A DNA stretch of 64,000 nt from Mesostigma viride (GCA_009746045.1 RPFO01000104.1:5721395-5785394), one strand, 5' to 3'. Positions 1-11,876 are shown, numbered from the stretch's first letter. A program made the numbers and translations. Notes: generated from the letters alone by a model not told the origin.

Positions 1-84
1 AATCCCTCTCGTCTCTTCATCATCCACACTTGCTGGCATGGAGCTCTTTCATCGTCGCACCACTGCGGCTATTCCCCCCCACCC

Positions 85-115
<31 letters not shown>

Positions 116-261
116 TTCCCCGTACACGGCACTTTTCCCACGCAAGTTCATGGAACACCTGTCCCATTTGATCTGCCTATCCAAATGATCCATTGCTAGT
201 ATATCATCTTGCTCCTTTTCTAATAGTAGTATTGTTCTTATCTTTGCCGCCCGTGGAACAG
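1..261 (+). other. 3' end of an intron with a GCC triplet run
   Basis: This stretch precedes the first coding exon. It contains a CCG/GCC triplet microsatellite at about 85-117 and a T-rich stretch at about 205-245, and it ends in a CAG acceptor at 259-261. An ATG at 193 is in frame with the downstream exon, but the residues it would add are hydrophobic and low-complexity. I read this segment as intron rather than N-terminus. Confidence 0.55.
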
Positions 262-1212
262 GTTCGACAGAAGGTGGCGGTCCAATACGAGAACGACTGG
301 TGGAACCGCCTCTTCTGCGACGTGAGCGATGCGCTGTTGACATCCCCACCCAATGCCCAGGCGCCAGGTGGCGGCGACGATGACGGCCTGGGGCCCCTGT
401 CGCGCAACCCGCACGCTTTCTCATCGGCTGACGATGATGACGAACGGCAACACGAGCGGCGCATCAGCGGGGGCGATGAGGATCGGGCAGGGAACGAGGA
501 CCGCGAGGGCGGCTCAGCCCACGGGAGCATGAAGGTCTCCTTCCCACCCGCGGTGGTCCCGGGTATCTCCCTGGGTCCCAACGGGGGGGCTGACGAGGCC
601 GGCAAGTCTGGCAAGGATGGGGGCAAGGAGGGGGGCAAGCCGGCGTCGCAGCAACCGAGGATGTCGGCGTTCCTGGTCGCTCGGCGCACCAAGAACCCCG
701 TGAGTGAGGAGATACGTGACGCAGAATCCGCGCTGTGCCGCGAGAGCGACCGTGCGGATGACGAGACGGAGTCCAACGGGGACGCTGACGTGGCGGATGA
801 TGGGCTGGGGGTCGCGTCGGGGCCGTACGAGGGGAACAGCCCGTTTGTGGGCGCGGCGGTTAGTCCCAGCCAGATCACGTCCGGGCCGCAATCGCCCATG
901 AGTCCCTCGGCGGGCATTTCGGGTGCTGTGGCCGGTGAAGCAGGGGCTGGGGAGTCCCCGGAGAAGGACTCGGGAAGCGAGGGAGAAGGGGAAGAGGAGG
1001 AGGAAGAGCCGGAGTTGGACAGTTTTGCACTCGCGTTGCAGGAGTGGAAGGACAAGCAGGCAAAGATGGGGCATGACGCGGCCGGCGCTGGGATGGAGCT
1101 GCTGCCTGCGCAGAAGAGCCTGCGGGCGGCGCACACGTATCTGGAGGAGGATCTCGACTTGGACAGCTATTTGCGGCAGATTGATGACTCGGCCAACAAG
1201 ATTAAGCGCTAG
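262..1212 (+). CDS. C-terminal exon of an unrecognised acidic, low-complexity protein
   Basis: An open frame of 316 codons runs from a CAG acceptor (259-261) to a TAG stop at 1210-1212, in phase 0. The upstream exons lie outside the window. The start has a compact, structured-looking segment (VRQKVAVQYENDWWNRLFCD). A long Gly/Asp/Ser/Pro-rich disordered middle follows, with a Glu run near codon 240. The end looks helical (YLEEDLDLDSYLRQID) and basic at the very C-terminus (NKIKR). I do not recognise the family. The strong codon bias and absence of stops support a real exon. Confidence 0.6.
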   Translation, partial: VRQKVAVQYENDWWNRLFCDVSDALLTSPPNAQAPGGGDDDGLGPLSRNPHAFSSADDDDERQHERRISGGDEDRAGNEDREGGSAHGSMKVSFPPAVVPGISLGPNGGADEAGKSGKDGGKEGGKPASQQPRMSAFLVARRTKNPVSEEIRDAESALCRESDRADDETESNGDADVADDGLGVASGPYEGNSPFVGAAVSPSQITSGPQSPMSPSAGISGAVAGEAGAGESPEKDSGSEGEGEEEEEEPELDSFALALQEWKDKQAKMGHDAAGAGMELLPAQKSLRAAHTYLEEDLDLDSYLRQIDDSANKIKR

Positions 1213-1787
1213 GTGGAAGGCATGGGAATCGCCGACGATCGCTGTTGCATCCTAGCCATCGCACGAGAATGATATCCATGCCGGGTCGTTGGAAGGTTGC
1301 GGAGCACATAATCCACTAATCAAATAGGGCAGCACATCCACTGTCTAGTAGGCATGCATATCAGTGACCAAACTTGCAGCGATGTGCGCGCATGGTCTTA
1401 GAATTCAGCCCTGTACAGTCTCAGCATGGTGAGCTTGCCGCATGCAACTCGGGCCACAAGGCCACCCCTAGGTAGCTACAGTCATTCCCGCGTTCAGTTA
1501 CGAATGAAGTAAGGTTACGTTCCCGCGTCAAGTTACGACGCCGAAGTGTGGGCGGCGACCGTAACTTAAGCCTCCAGGGGTGCCATCGTAACTTAACGCG
1601 GCATTGAGCCAAACTGTAGGTGCAGGCTACTTTTAGCTGCATGCGGAGGAGGCCAATTTTGGCCAAAGTCCGGACGTCCGGACATCTGGACTCCGGAATA
1701 GGGGACCCACTATGCTATTAGCTAAGTGAGACGACTCTATCTAACTATGATTGTGACGTTACAGTTTGTATAAGTGCTTAACGGTTG

Positions 1788-1916
1788 GGGGATGATGCAG
1801 ACGATATTTGTTTAAACTTTTGTGTAATTATTTTTCTAATGAGATTAGCATAGTACTCCGTGGCATGCCTTTGCGCATGACACGCAAGTACTTACTTACT
1901 TACTTACTTACTTACA
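1788..1916 (+). repeat. Dispersed repeat with TACT tail, copy 1
   Basis: About 105 bp of sequence (starting GATGATGCAGACGATA, ending GACACGCAAG) is followed by a (TACT)n tract. The same body recurs almost unchanged at about 14799-14892, followed by a much longer tract, and in reverse at about 43050-43118. The shared body with a simple-repeat 3' tail of variable length suggests a non-LTR-type retroposon end. Confidence 0.7.
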
Positions 1917-2844
1917 GTTTGTATAGCAAGCGAAATAGGTCATGCTGAATGCTCCACTTATTAAATAGTCGCAATTTAGGCCGAGCTCGGCAGGGAACAG
2001 GGAACCCGGATTCCCGGAACACAGAATTACATAAAGCTAGCGCCAGGCTACGGCAAGATGAACTGCTCAGCCGGATCTGAACTGAGGTGAACTAGCTAGC
2101 AATTAAACGCAGCTAGCCCATCACCCAAGCATCCCGCAGCGCGCCCAGCCTCGCCACATCCAGAAATAGTTTGAATCCCGTACTTTGGGGGGGCTTGATG
2201 CTGCAGCTGAATCGGGCTTGGCGAGAGCTGTCGAGAATGCCGTATAGAAGTCGATCCATCAGAGTAGGATTGAGGGGGTGAGCTGCTAGCCTAATTTTAC
2301 CGTTAAGTTAGGTTCCCGCGTCAAGTTGGCTGTGCCCACGCCGAGGAGGGTGGAATTGTGATACAGATTTCGCGCGAACCGAACTATACAAGCTAGCTCT
2401 GAGCTACTGCATTTCGCATGCAAATTCGTGTGCACACGCAGCCGGTGGATCCTTCAATATTGACGGCTTCTCCCGGACATCCGTGTTACGTTTGCAAAAC
2501 TCGGAAGTGTGTTTGCGGGTGCACCTGGACAAGGTCAACCTGGAGTCGTTCGAATACAACTCAGCATCACGTAGCAAATTTTTAAATAAATGAATAGATG
2601 AATAAATAAATATATTGTGGGCGACAAAAAGTACTGCGGGCTGGAGCTCCGGACCTAGCTTGCCCAGGTCCTGACCATGAGAAACTTGTGTGGAAGTGTG
2701 GACTCAGGATCGAAATTGATTTGTAATCTGACGTAGCTAGTGTATCAAATGAGACAAAGTTAATACATACATGTCAAAATATGATAATGATGCAATTCAG
2801 CATGCAAACAATCTCATTTGTGACTCAATTATACAAATTAGTTA

Positions 2845-2997
2845 GTTAATTAATTAATATTGTGCTCCCGTTGGCCGGGGAGTCACGGAGCACCGAAGTG
2901 CTTTTAATCCAGGGCTGTGTGTGCACAACAGGAAGAAAGGGCAGAGACCCCCTTTCTCCTTCATGCCAGAGGCATGCCACAGCTGCAATCGGGCCGA
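2845..2997 (-). mobile_element. SINE-like repeat, reverse copy
   Basis: Read on the minus strand, this is the repeat seen at 15126-15285 and, split, around 16313-16440. It starts near CGATTGCAGCTGTGGCATGCC, passes a GGGATTAAAAGCACTTCGG-like segment, and ends in the hairpin CTCCGTGACTCC...GGGAGCAC and a TAATTAATT tail. It carries small differences, including an insertion in the loop (GGCCGG). No ORF is present. Confidence 0.65.
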
Positions 2998-3919
2998 TTA
3001 TACAAATTACGTACGTTGAGATGTAATTTATTTCTGGCCTGTGCTGGTTGTCTCGAGTTGACAATATACAGAGACATATATGTATTATGCAAAACTCGGT
3101 ATATGTAGGAACGTATACATTATAAAAAGCTCGGTATATGTCTCACGTACGTTGGTCGATCAATATAGATATTTGGGACGTTTGTGCATGCAAAAATCCC
3201 CCCGTGGCCTACCCATGTAGCCATGGATTTTCATGGAGCTATCGCCAACTTCCCCGGCCTGATCGAATTTAATTATGACTTCTGATTCGGGCATGCATCA
3301 GGTGCCATATACCAGGCGCAGGGCATGCCCGCAAACGCAAGCTGAATTGCTAGCTAGGCCAGGATAGACGTGGAGCGAGCTCCAAAACCACCGCGTCGCC
3401 AGAATAATTAGAAAGTTGCCTTTTGGAGGACGGCGCGAGGAAAATAGAATCGGAGCGCGCTCGACAAACACACCCGGCGCCTGGTTTTCAGGAAAGGGTG
3501 CGCGCTCACCGTGAGACTAGGTATCGGTCCGACGCTTTGGCTTACATCCCGGAGTGAGGTACTCGTGGACGTACTATCGCACATATAGTTAGTTAGTTAG
3601 TTAGTTGAATCAATATGCGTACTACGGTAATTTTAGTCATGTAACAGTTAAAGGACACGTGGCGAAACTAGGAGTGATCTTGGTGGCGTCAGATACAAGT
3701 CCTGACTGTGCCGACTACCTCCCTAGCGTATAAATGCCACATGTCACACGTCCAGCGTGCACTCCGTTTCGCCCCGACGGACCCATTTTGGCAAAGGTGT
3801 GCGCTCAGCCATTTTTCACTTTGGCTGGTGACGGACAGCGCTGGACGGCAAAAGAGTGTGTCAAGCAGGAAAATGGGGGGGTATGTCGCCCCTCCTCTTA
3901 TTTCATTCAAGCACCTGTC

Positions 3920-5652
3920 TCATTGATGCCCACCCCCCCACCCCCCGCTGCCCCTAGAAATAGCAGGACCCGCTGCCGCAACCCCCCAGCCATTTCCCTC
4001 ATAGCTGCCAGTGGCCGGTTTTGCCTGTTGGGGCCTCCAACCGCCGTCGCTAGAATTATCCACAGCCACAGCTGATGAACCTCCCCAGCCACCACCCCTA
4101 CCAGTCATGGTGGTCGCTGGCAAAACACCCCACCCCCCACCAGGGCCCCCATTTGAAGGCTGCGTGGATGAGCCTCCCCACCCACCCACCCCACCAGTTG
4201 CTGCTTTTGCTGGTTGGGCACCCCACCCACAACCCTCGCCCGCAGCTGACGGCTGCACTGATGAACCTCCCCAGGTCCCTCCCCCACCCTTCACATGCAT
4301 TGCCGGCTCTGTCCGCCAGTGATCAGCAGACCCCTCTCTTCTACCACCACTCTCTACTCCTCTTCTAACATCTGCGCCGACAGAAGGATGTGCTGGTGTG
4401 GCGCCCCAGTGGCCATCGCCCCTCCTCTCAATCGCATCCTCGGTGGGTCGTCCCCCCCACCCCACACCTGCCCGGTCACCCACAGGCCTTGCCGAGGCGG
4501 CTACCCACCCACCGCGGCCAGATGACTCCGTTGCCCCTGGGGGGACCTGCCCACCACCCCAACCCCCCCCCACACCTCCATCACCACCCTCACTCCAAGA
4601 GGACTTGAACTGGGCCGGTCTGCCGCCCCACCCGTCCCCCATGCCAGCACCCGCAGGCCTCGCGGATCGGCCGCCCCATCCACCCCCGCCCGAGCCAGCT
4701 GGCACACCAAATGGCGCCGACGACTCGCCCCCAGCTATCCTTGCTGCACCAGCATCCGCTGCTGCAACAGGTGCCGATTGCAGCAGCGTCCCCCACCCAT
4801 TCGACGCATGGGACGCCGTCACGGGAGGCTCTGCGGGGGCCCGCGGTTGTGGCATGCCCCTCCCGCGATCACTGCCAGATGCCCCTGCGGATGATGACGA
4901 TGCTGAGGGGGACACATGGGACCACCCAGATGCCGGAACGTGGGCAGGGGAGGCTGACACGGGAATGCCGGACCCCCCCCCGCCCACGCCAGCTGTCATC
5001 CCCCCCATGTTCCAACTCCATGCGGACGCCTCGCCTGCCTTGCCTGCAGGAGTTTGGAGCCTACCTGTGGAGGCAGGAGTATCGAACCTACCGCCTATAT
5101 CATAGGTATGCCCTTCGGCACGTCTATGATCTCCTCCGGCATGGCCTCCGGCCCCATGCCCAGGGGCCCTGCCATCCCTGGACGCACCGGGTGGCGTTGC
5201 GGGGATGCCAGCAGCCACTGCCATGCAGCCCCACTGGCTGTTGCCACTTGGCTCGCCTGCACGACCCAAGTGGGCTGACTCGGCCAAACTCCTGGCCTCT
5301 GAGACCGCGGGCAAGGCGGAGCCTGACCCCCCTGGCCCTTGCGGTTGAGGAGGCGTGAGAGAAGATGCTGCCGGAGGAGACGCCTGTGAAGATGCAAGTA
5401 GAGACGCGGCGGGGTAGGATGGAAGTTGAAGAGGGCTGTGTGCGAGGGTGGGGGCACCCCACCCAGTACTGGTGCTGTTACTGCGGGTGATGTGGCTTCT
5501 GCTGGCGTTGTTATCATTTGTGCTGGCGCTGTTGTTGTTTGCGTTGGCAACCACGCAGGAAGGCGCAGGGCCCCACCCGGCACTACCTGCACTTGCAGGC
5601 TTGGATGGGGTCTGCCCCCCCCCCCACCGGTACTGGTCTTCTCTCCCCCCCC
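3920..5652 (-). CDS. WG/GW-repeat protein, C-terminal part
   Basis: This open frame ends in TGA at 3920-3922 and holds more than 20 tryptophans, nearly all flanked by glycine (GWGG, GGWG, NGWG, TGWG). They are spaced roughly 15-25 residues apart in Gly/Ser/Ala/Pro-rich, disordered sequence. The last 150 residues approximate a repeat of the form GGWGGxxxxPxxxxxxG. Such WG/GW platforms bind Argonaute through tryptophan pockets (GW182, the C-terminal domain of NRPE1, SPT5L). That role is inferred from composition and spacing only. The frame follows that of 5653-8654 after a one-base shift at a G8 tract (complement of 5645-5652), which could be an assembly or sequencing indel. Confidence 0.7.
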
Positions 5653-8600
5653 ACCCGTATAATTTGAGGTCGTCACCCCTACCCAACCAGTAATACTGGG
5701 GGTCTGCCCCCCCCCCCAGCCGGTACCCCCTGTGCATGTAATTGCGCTGGGAGCAGCGGCCATCGTGCTTGTGGGTGCATCCCAGCCAGCAGCCCCCTGC
5801 GCTGACACACCCCAGCCGGAGATACCGGCAGGGACGCTGGAGGGGGGAACCGCCACCTCACCCTGGCTGGGTGAAGCGACTGCCACCGCCGCCATCGCCG
5901 CCGTGGCCGCAGCAGCCGCCGCCGCCACCGCCGGGCTTGGCAGTCCTGTGTTGGCGTTGCAGCGGATGGTCGCAGCACAGGGGCCGCTGCCTTGTCTTGC
6001 CTCCGTCGCAACGGATGCCGAGGGGGGGATAGCACTGCCATCCGCCACCACCGCAGGCGTTGCAGCACCCGATAGCAGCAACGGAAGCGCTGGAGAGGCA
6101 GAGGACGTGGCGCCGCCAGGTGGCAGCGCAGGAGGAGGCGATTGAACTGTGCCACAATGTTGCAGCACAGGAGGCGTGGGGCTAGGGGCAGGCAACGCCC
6201 GCCCCCACCCGGTGGCTTGGGCTGGTGACTGGGCCACGTGAGGACATCCTGGGCCTGACGACGACGGATGGTCTGCCACTCGTGTCGTGGCCCCATGAGC
6301 AGCCACCGAGGAAGATGGCTCTGTGGCAGCAGCAGAGGCAGGACCAACCGTAGCCGCGGTGACTGGGGCCACGACAGTAGCCACCGGGCCAGGCGGTGCA
6401 CAACCCGCGTCGCCAGCAGCCACCGCGGCGCCACCCCACCCTGTGGCTCCCGTACTACCACCACCCCACCCCTTGGTCATCATGCCACTACCACCTGACC
6501 CGTTGGCTGTACTACTACAACTACTACTATTACTAATACTACTACCCCATCCCTTCATCACACTGCTGGCGTCCGATGATGGCTGCGGCATTCCCCACCC
6601 AGTGCCCGCGTTGGCTGTGGCAGCCATCTCGGGCATGGCACATGTATGGGACGCGCCACCGGCTTGATTACCGACACAACCGACCCATGCCTGCGAGGCT
6701 GCCTCTGCTTCCAACCCTGCCTCTGCCTCCTCACCGTCCATGTTCTCATGGGCTGCACCCACTGCCACCACCGCATCACCATTGCTGGGCAAAAGCGGCA
6801 CAACTGAACCCACGACCAGCTCGTCCTCGGCACGATTCGGATGCACAGCCGCGCCCTGCTCCGCTTGCCCTCGTCCGTCCTCTTCCCCCTTACTGGCCTC
6901 TCCGTGCCCTTGTCCATCCTTCGCCTGCCCCTTACTTGCATCTGCTTGCTCTTCACGGGCCTCTGCCTTCCCCTTGCTTGCCTCTCCTTGCCCTGTACTA
7001 GCTTCTACATGGCCCGAGGTGAGCTCTGCTCCGCCCTTCGTCATGAGTTCCTGCCCCTCACTGGCCCCTGCCTGCGCTTGCCCCGCCCCCCTGTCGTGCT
7101 CAGCCAGGCCACCGTCCCACCCGGCACAAAAGGACACTGGCAAGTAGGTGGCGGGGGCTGACTTCACCATATGGCCCTCGTCCAAGCGGATGGGGTCCAC
7201 CGCACGTATTGGGGGCAACACCGCCACCACGGGAGGCCGCGGGACGTGCGCTGGCAGCGGCTCCTCCCAGCTCTCTCCTCCCAATTTTCCCACGTCACCT
7301 GTGCTGGGGGCCGGCCCGCCGGAATATGGCGCAGACGTGCCGTGCGCCAGGGGTCCTCCCTCTCCACCCTCTCCAGGGAGCGGTTGCTCTTCACCCACAC
7401 TACTCGAGCTGCTCGCCTGCTGCCCACCTTCTCCAGGCAGCGGTGGCCCTCCACCCTCTCCAAGGCGCGCAACCTTTTCGCCTCCCTTGCCAGCGAGCGG
7501 CTCCTGTGGGGTTGCGTGCTCTCGCGGAGGATCCTCCGTAGGTACCGCGGTGACGCAACTGCCAGCTGTCCCCACCGCCTGAGCATCGTCCAATGGATCC
7601 CACCCACCTGAAACACTGCCCTGTGGTGGTGGGGAGGCACTGCCCTGTGGTGGTGGGGAGGCACTGCCCTGTGGTGGTGGGGAGGCACTGCCCTGTGGTG
7701 GTGGGGAGGCACTGCCCTGTGGTGGTGGGGAGGAACCATCCTGCGGTGGGGAGGAACCATCCTGCGGTGGGGAGGAACCATCCTGCGGTGGGGAGGAACC
7801 ATCCTGCGGTGGGGAGGCGGCACCATCCCCCTTTATTCGAGCGCTGTGAGCAGTGAGCGCGCCCACACTGGTCACGGATGCCCGACTCGTGGGCGCAGCC
7901 GCCGTAGGCGCATCATAGGTAGAGGGCACGGAGGCAATGGGGCCAGGGGCATGGCCCGCCAGCGCCCACGCTGCAGGTGCTGGGTTGCCCCACCCCTGTA
8001 ATGTTGCACTGTGCACGGATATCCCCCACCCAGGGGCATGCGCGGGGGGCACCCCCGTAACTTTGTATTCTGGGCCCTTGCTGTGGTTAACATTTTGGCC
8101 ATCGTTGCTACTGCGGTTGGTGATGGCGGTTCCGCCAGGGAGGGAGGGTGCTGTCCTCTCAGAAGATGCGGCATGGGCAGGGAGAGCGACAGGGGCAGGG
8201 GCAGGGCCAGGGGCAGGAATGGACCATCCTGTTGACAACTCCTTGTTGTTGCTACTAGCGCTCGGCACGGACGTGAATGGCGGGGCAGCGAGCTCTGGCC
8301 TGTACGGCTGGCCAGAGACAGGAGGCTGGAACCCGCCACTCCACCGAGGGCCTTCCCCCCATTGCGATGGGTGGCTGCCTTGCCAACCACTCGCTGTGCG
8401 CTGGGCGGTGCCGTAATGATACCCGATGGAAGTGGGAGGCATACTGCTGGCGGACACGGGGTGGGCCGTGACTGTCGAGGGCCAAGCGGGGCCCATGGGT
8501 GGCACAAACGCCGGTGAGGATTGCGGCACTGATGAGGGCACACACAAAGGGGAGGGCGCTGACGAGGCGTGTGTCACGGTGGGCTTGGAGCCATCTCCCA

Positions 8601-8654
8601 GGGGGTTGGATGTGCTTTGGGCATCGCTGGCTGGGCCTTGCTTTCGCTTGGCAC
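5653..8654 (-). CDS. WG/GW-repeat protein, central part
   Basis: A single open frame of about 1000 codons enters from a CAG acceptor (8655-8657). It contains about 17 tryptophans, most in WG or GW contexts (PGWG, QGWG, KGWG, TGWG, SGWG). They lie in Ala/Ser/Pro/Gly-rich sequence without an obvious folded domain, signal peptide or membrane span. A Lys/Glu/Gln-rich insert (codons around 490-570) carries EASKGxAEAxxxQ-like repeats. Tandem SPPPQGSA and SPPQDGS repeats are encoded at about 7610-7820. Near 5650 the WG-bearing frame moves to the next frame (see 3920-5652). A total near 1550 residues plus the N-terminal exon would make this a large disordered scaffold. No NGN/KOW or polymerase domain is visible, so SPT5L and NRPE1 themselves are not supported. 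Confidence 0.7.
7612..7818 (-). repeat. Two coding minisatellites in the WG/GW gene
   Basis: On the plus strand, five copies of a 24-bp unit (CACTGCCCTGTGGTGGTGGG + GAGG) are followed by about four copies of a related 21-bp unit (GAACCATCCTGCGGTGGGGA + G). Both unit lengths are multiples of three, so the frame stays open. They encode SPPPQGSA and SPPQDGS repeats. The second unit looks like a shortened variant of the first. Confidence 0.9.
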
Positions 8655-8869
8655 CTGCGGGGGGATAGCAGGGGCAAAGCAGCGGATGGACAAACGCCTT
8701 GATTAGATTGCTTGATTGGAGGAGATGCCTTGATTAGATTACTTAGGTTACTTGGTTAGATTACTTGGAGAGGAGATGCCTTGATAAGAGTACTTTGATT
8801 TTGACACCATGGTTAGTGGGGGCCGGCACCTTTGGAATGCGACGAGTGGCCAAGTTATTCGAGTGTGTA

Positions 8870-9574
8870 TCAGTTTGACCACCCAATGCAACCTGGTCCA
8901 ACACGAGACAGCGTGACGCTCGGTGGCCGAATCTCGGTGGCCGAATCTCCTGCGGGGTGTGGTGCCAGCACTGCCATGACATTGCAAGAGACAATGCGAC
9001 GTGACCAGCCAAAATCAACGTTACAATATCCACGAGGCAAACTCAACGGACCCGAAGAGTGGCCGGGTACGCGTATGGCTGGCAGGCCAGGTGGCGCGCC
9101 GACAGGGGAACCCCAGCCCGAGGCCGCAGCAGCAGCCTTGGCCTTGCTCCCACGAGCGGAAGCATCCTCCAAGCCCTCCGAATCTGGCTCGCTTGGCAGG
9201 GTTGCGGGGCCCGCTACCGCCTGTGACAAGCATGCCTCCCCGACAGCATGCCGCTCGACGAGAACAGCAGCGTCATGCGAGGATGCGAGATCGGCCGATC
9301 TCGACTCATGGCCCACGGGGAAATTGTCATCGATTCCTTGCGAGTTATCCGAGATTGCGTCTGAATTCCCGTGTTTACTTCCTAAAGCTGAGGAAGCTGT
9401 CGGGGTGGACGATAGCGACGTTAGCCCGTGTGATAGGAGTATGTCTTCAACACGAGCAAGCCTCTCGAAAAATTGGACCACCTCAACCTTGCTGTGTAAC
9501 AAGGAGCGCAGGGCTACCGTAAGTTCATCAATGACGCTCTGTAGCTTTGGGCACGTAGGGCACTCGGTTGACAT
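8870..9574 (-). CDS. Probable N-terminal exon of the WG/GW-repeat protein
   Basis: An ATG at 9574 opens a frame beginning MSTECPTCPKLQ, with a CxxC pair. A helical, leucine-rich segment follows (VIDELTVALRSLL, VVQFFERLARVEDILL) that may form a coiled coil, then a Ser/Ala-rich acidic stretch. It includes a SGWGSPVGAPPG motif, matching the glycine-flanked tryptophans of the exon starting at 8654. The donor that joins the two was not located. The last residues of this open frame (roughly below 9050) may be intronic. Linkage to the downstream exon is inferred from orientation, spacing and composition. Confidence 0.55.
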   Translation of the reverse strand: MSTECPTCPKLQSVIDELTVALRSLLHSKVEVVQFFERLARVEDILLSHGLTSLSSTPTASSALGSKHGNSDAISDNSQGIDDNFPVGHESRSADLASSHDAAVLVERHAVGEACLSQAVAGPATLPSEPDSEGLEDASARGSKAKAAAAASGWGSPVGAPPGLPAIRVPGHSSGPLSLPRGYCNVDFGWSRRIVSCNVMAVLAPHPAGDSATEIRPPSVTLSRVGPGCIGWSN

Positions 9575-11876
9575 GGCGTCCAGGCGCCCGAAGCCGGCCG
9601 AATTACAATGGATACTATTGCTAGCTGACCGTCGCTCTCCCTAAATACTGAATGCACGCATTTCGACTTTCACGGACATCGTATCCCTACCGTTCCTACG
9701 GGTCTCATTGCTATGGGCACCGCAATTCGCGTTCAATGGAATAAACTTACGGCGGGAGTCACAAAAGTTGCAGAGAACTGGGCAGAATGGGCACTAATTA
9801 TTGGGCAGACAGCCGTTAATGGTTTTAAGAAGGCACTAACGTGCATTTGACCAACCGGCAGCCATAAAATGGCGAACTTCCCTGAACAGTGGGTCTCGGC
9901 CAGACAGGCGGATATCCTCAGCAAAGCTAAGCAATTACATAAGCATACACCGAAAGCAATACAATTTATATACCTACATGAAGTAACGTGCGATAGTAAT
10001 TGATTCTGATGCCTTGTCACGACCGGCTTGATGATTCGTTGTAGTTAGCGGGCTGCCCTGCCTGACCAGCCCAGGACTCAGGAGGCAGGACGCCAGGAAT
10101 CTGCACTTCGTTGCTTTGGGAGCACGCTGGGGACCTGGGGTGGGGGAGCCGGGGGTCATCACTGTGGAGTGCTGACCTGGCCACCTGGGTCCTCCCTAAT
10201 CAATGTTGTTTAGCTGTTAGCATGGACGTTACTACTGTAATTGATCAGGCGGAGCCAATTTTCGGAAGAACCGTCAGGTTCGCCAGAATTGGCGAAGCTT
10301 ATAAGGCCGTACACGTGAGAAAACATAGGAATAGGGGATGAAAATCCGTCAATCCATCCATACATACATCCATCCATACATACATCCACCGAATTTGTCC
10401 CGAATTTGCAAGCATAAGGGTGAGGTTCTTCCGAAAATTGGCTCCGCCGTAGAGTTTCAACGGGCAAGTTGCAAACACGCACGTTACTTGATATAATTGC
10501 TCTTGGTTTATGCTTTTTATTGCATATGATATACGAAAAAAAAAAACAAGACATACCGACCGATTTCACGTAAAACATCGCCTCCGGCCGAAAACCACTG
10601 GTGTTCACTGTTCAGGGGAGTTTGCCAATGTATGGCTTCCGGTTGGCCAATGGCCATTACGGCGCTTGTGGATACATGATGTGCGGCACAGTAGGGACAT
10701 TAATTGCATTCGCTAAATAGGCATTATTGTCACGCCTCTGGCCACATCCGGAAGACGGGTCTCCAGATTAGCCGGTTGCCTTCATTGACAGGTTGCGAGC
10801 ATCGGCAAACCCGAGTCGGCGCCATGCAGCGGTGCCGCCAGCACACCGCCATTCATGACGAAGCCGAAGATTGATTGTGCACGGCCTGCAGTGTACGGGG
10901 CAATGTCGGTAGTGAGGGTACAAGGTGGCATTTAGTCTTTGCTGAAGAATTCCCGCCTGACGCACAGCCCCCGGATTCGGAAATACAACCGTTGTGAGAC
11001 CATTCCTTGCTACTGCAGTCGGCCTTACATTGTAAGGTAAGGGGGACAGCAGGTGCCTATGGGGTGTAATGCCGCTAAAGTCACACGCCAGCTGGTCACG
11101 TCAGTGAACAGAGAACAGTCGTGACGTCTGGCCATCCGACGGCTTGCGGTTTGCGCGTCACAGCCATCAGACATTTACTCGTGAAGTGTATTCTCTTTGC
11201 AGTAGCGCGCATGCATTCATGTGAAATACGACACATTCCCGTCAGGCCTCACTTGCATGCAAATGACGTCATCAGGCCGTTCCCAAAAGCAAATTGGCCC
11301 TCCCGAGCGTTCATTCTCGTGCACACAGTAAGCACTGTTTCGTTGTCAACTCCTGGTTTGTCAACCATGAGTCTCACGTAGACAGCATGTCCACCTATAC
11401 CCAACGAGGGTGCACCTCCCCCCCAAGGCTTGCTATGCTCCTCACGTCCTGCCCCCCACCGCCACTGCACACACACTGTAAACGGTGCATATGTAATATG
11501 CTGAGTGCTGTCACCCAATTCCCGGCGTTATGCCTGCCGTGTTGCTCCCCCCGTGGCCCTGCCTTATACATGCAACTCCCCATGACATCCTTTGGCCTTT
11601 AGCCTCTGTGCAGTGTGCTCCATGTAACTGGCCCCACTGTACGCAGTGCTCTTCCCGTGGCCCTGCCTTACAACTCCCCCTTCTGCCCCTATGCTGTCAT
11701 ATGTACCGCCCTGCCTCTGGGCAATACATGACTGACCCTATGGTGACGTAACGAATGCTTTCCCTACTCTTCCCCGCCCCCCCCCCCCCCCCCCCCTTGC
11801 AACGCTCTCCCTACTCCCCCCCATACGCGATGCTTACCCCACCCCACCCCACCCCACCGGCTGCGTGCGCCAGGCC
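9575..11876. other. Intergenic region with inverted and mobile repeats
   Basis: No gene is recognised. A pair of imperfect inverted repeats about 45 bp long lies at 9850-9905 and 10605-10660 (CAGGGRAGTT...GCCGGTTGG). Between them sits a foldback-type element (10244-10500). Towards 11877, C-rich sequence shows short duplications (CCGTGGCCCTGCCTTA at about 11551 and 11657; CTCTCCCTACTC variants near 11765 and 11807), then a poly-C run at 11777-11797. Confidence 0.55.
10244..10500 (-). mobile_element. Foldback-type repeat with short internal microsatellite
   Basis: The element begins GGCGGAGCCAATTTTCGGAA and carries the reverse complement of this motif near 10428-10452. An internal palindrome (TTCGCCAGAATTGGCGAA) and a short CCATCCATACATA microsatellite (about 10353-10392) lie between. 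A second copy in the opposite orientation spans about 38690-40350; there the microsatellite has grown to more than 1.4 kb. It has no coding capacity. Ends and target-site duplications are not resolved. Confidence 0.7.

Larger units (their letters stand above)
1213..3919. other. Intergenic region with dispersed repeats
   Basis: No coding exon is recognised here. The stretch contains a dispersed repeat ending in a TACT tail (about 1788-1916), a SINE-like repeat in reverse orientation (about 2845-2997), a small dispersed motif (3029-3057) and a short TTAG run at 3585-3606. The rest is AT-richer unique sequence. Confidence 0.6.

Noticed and set aside
204-1136. 310-codon open frame on the minus strand opposite the first exon
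   Set aside because: It is an antisense shadow of a GC-rich plus-strand exon; its Ser/Pro-rich composition mirrors the sense codons.
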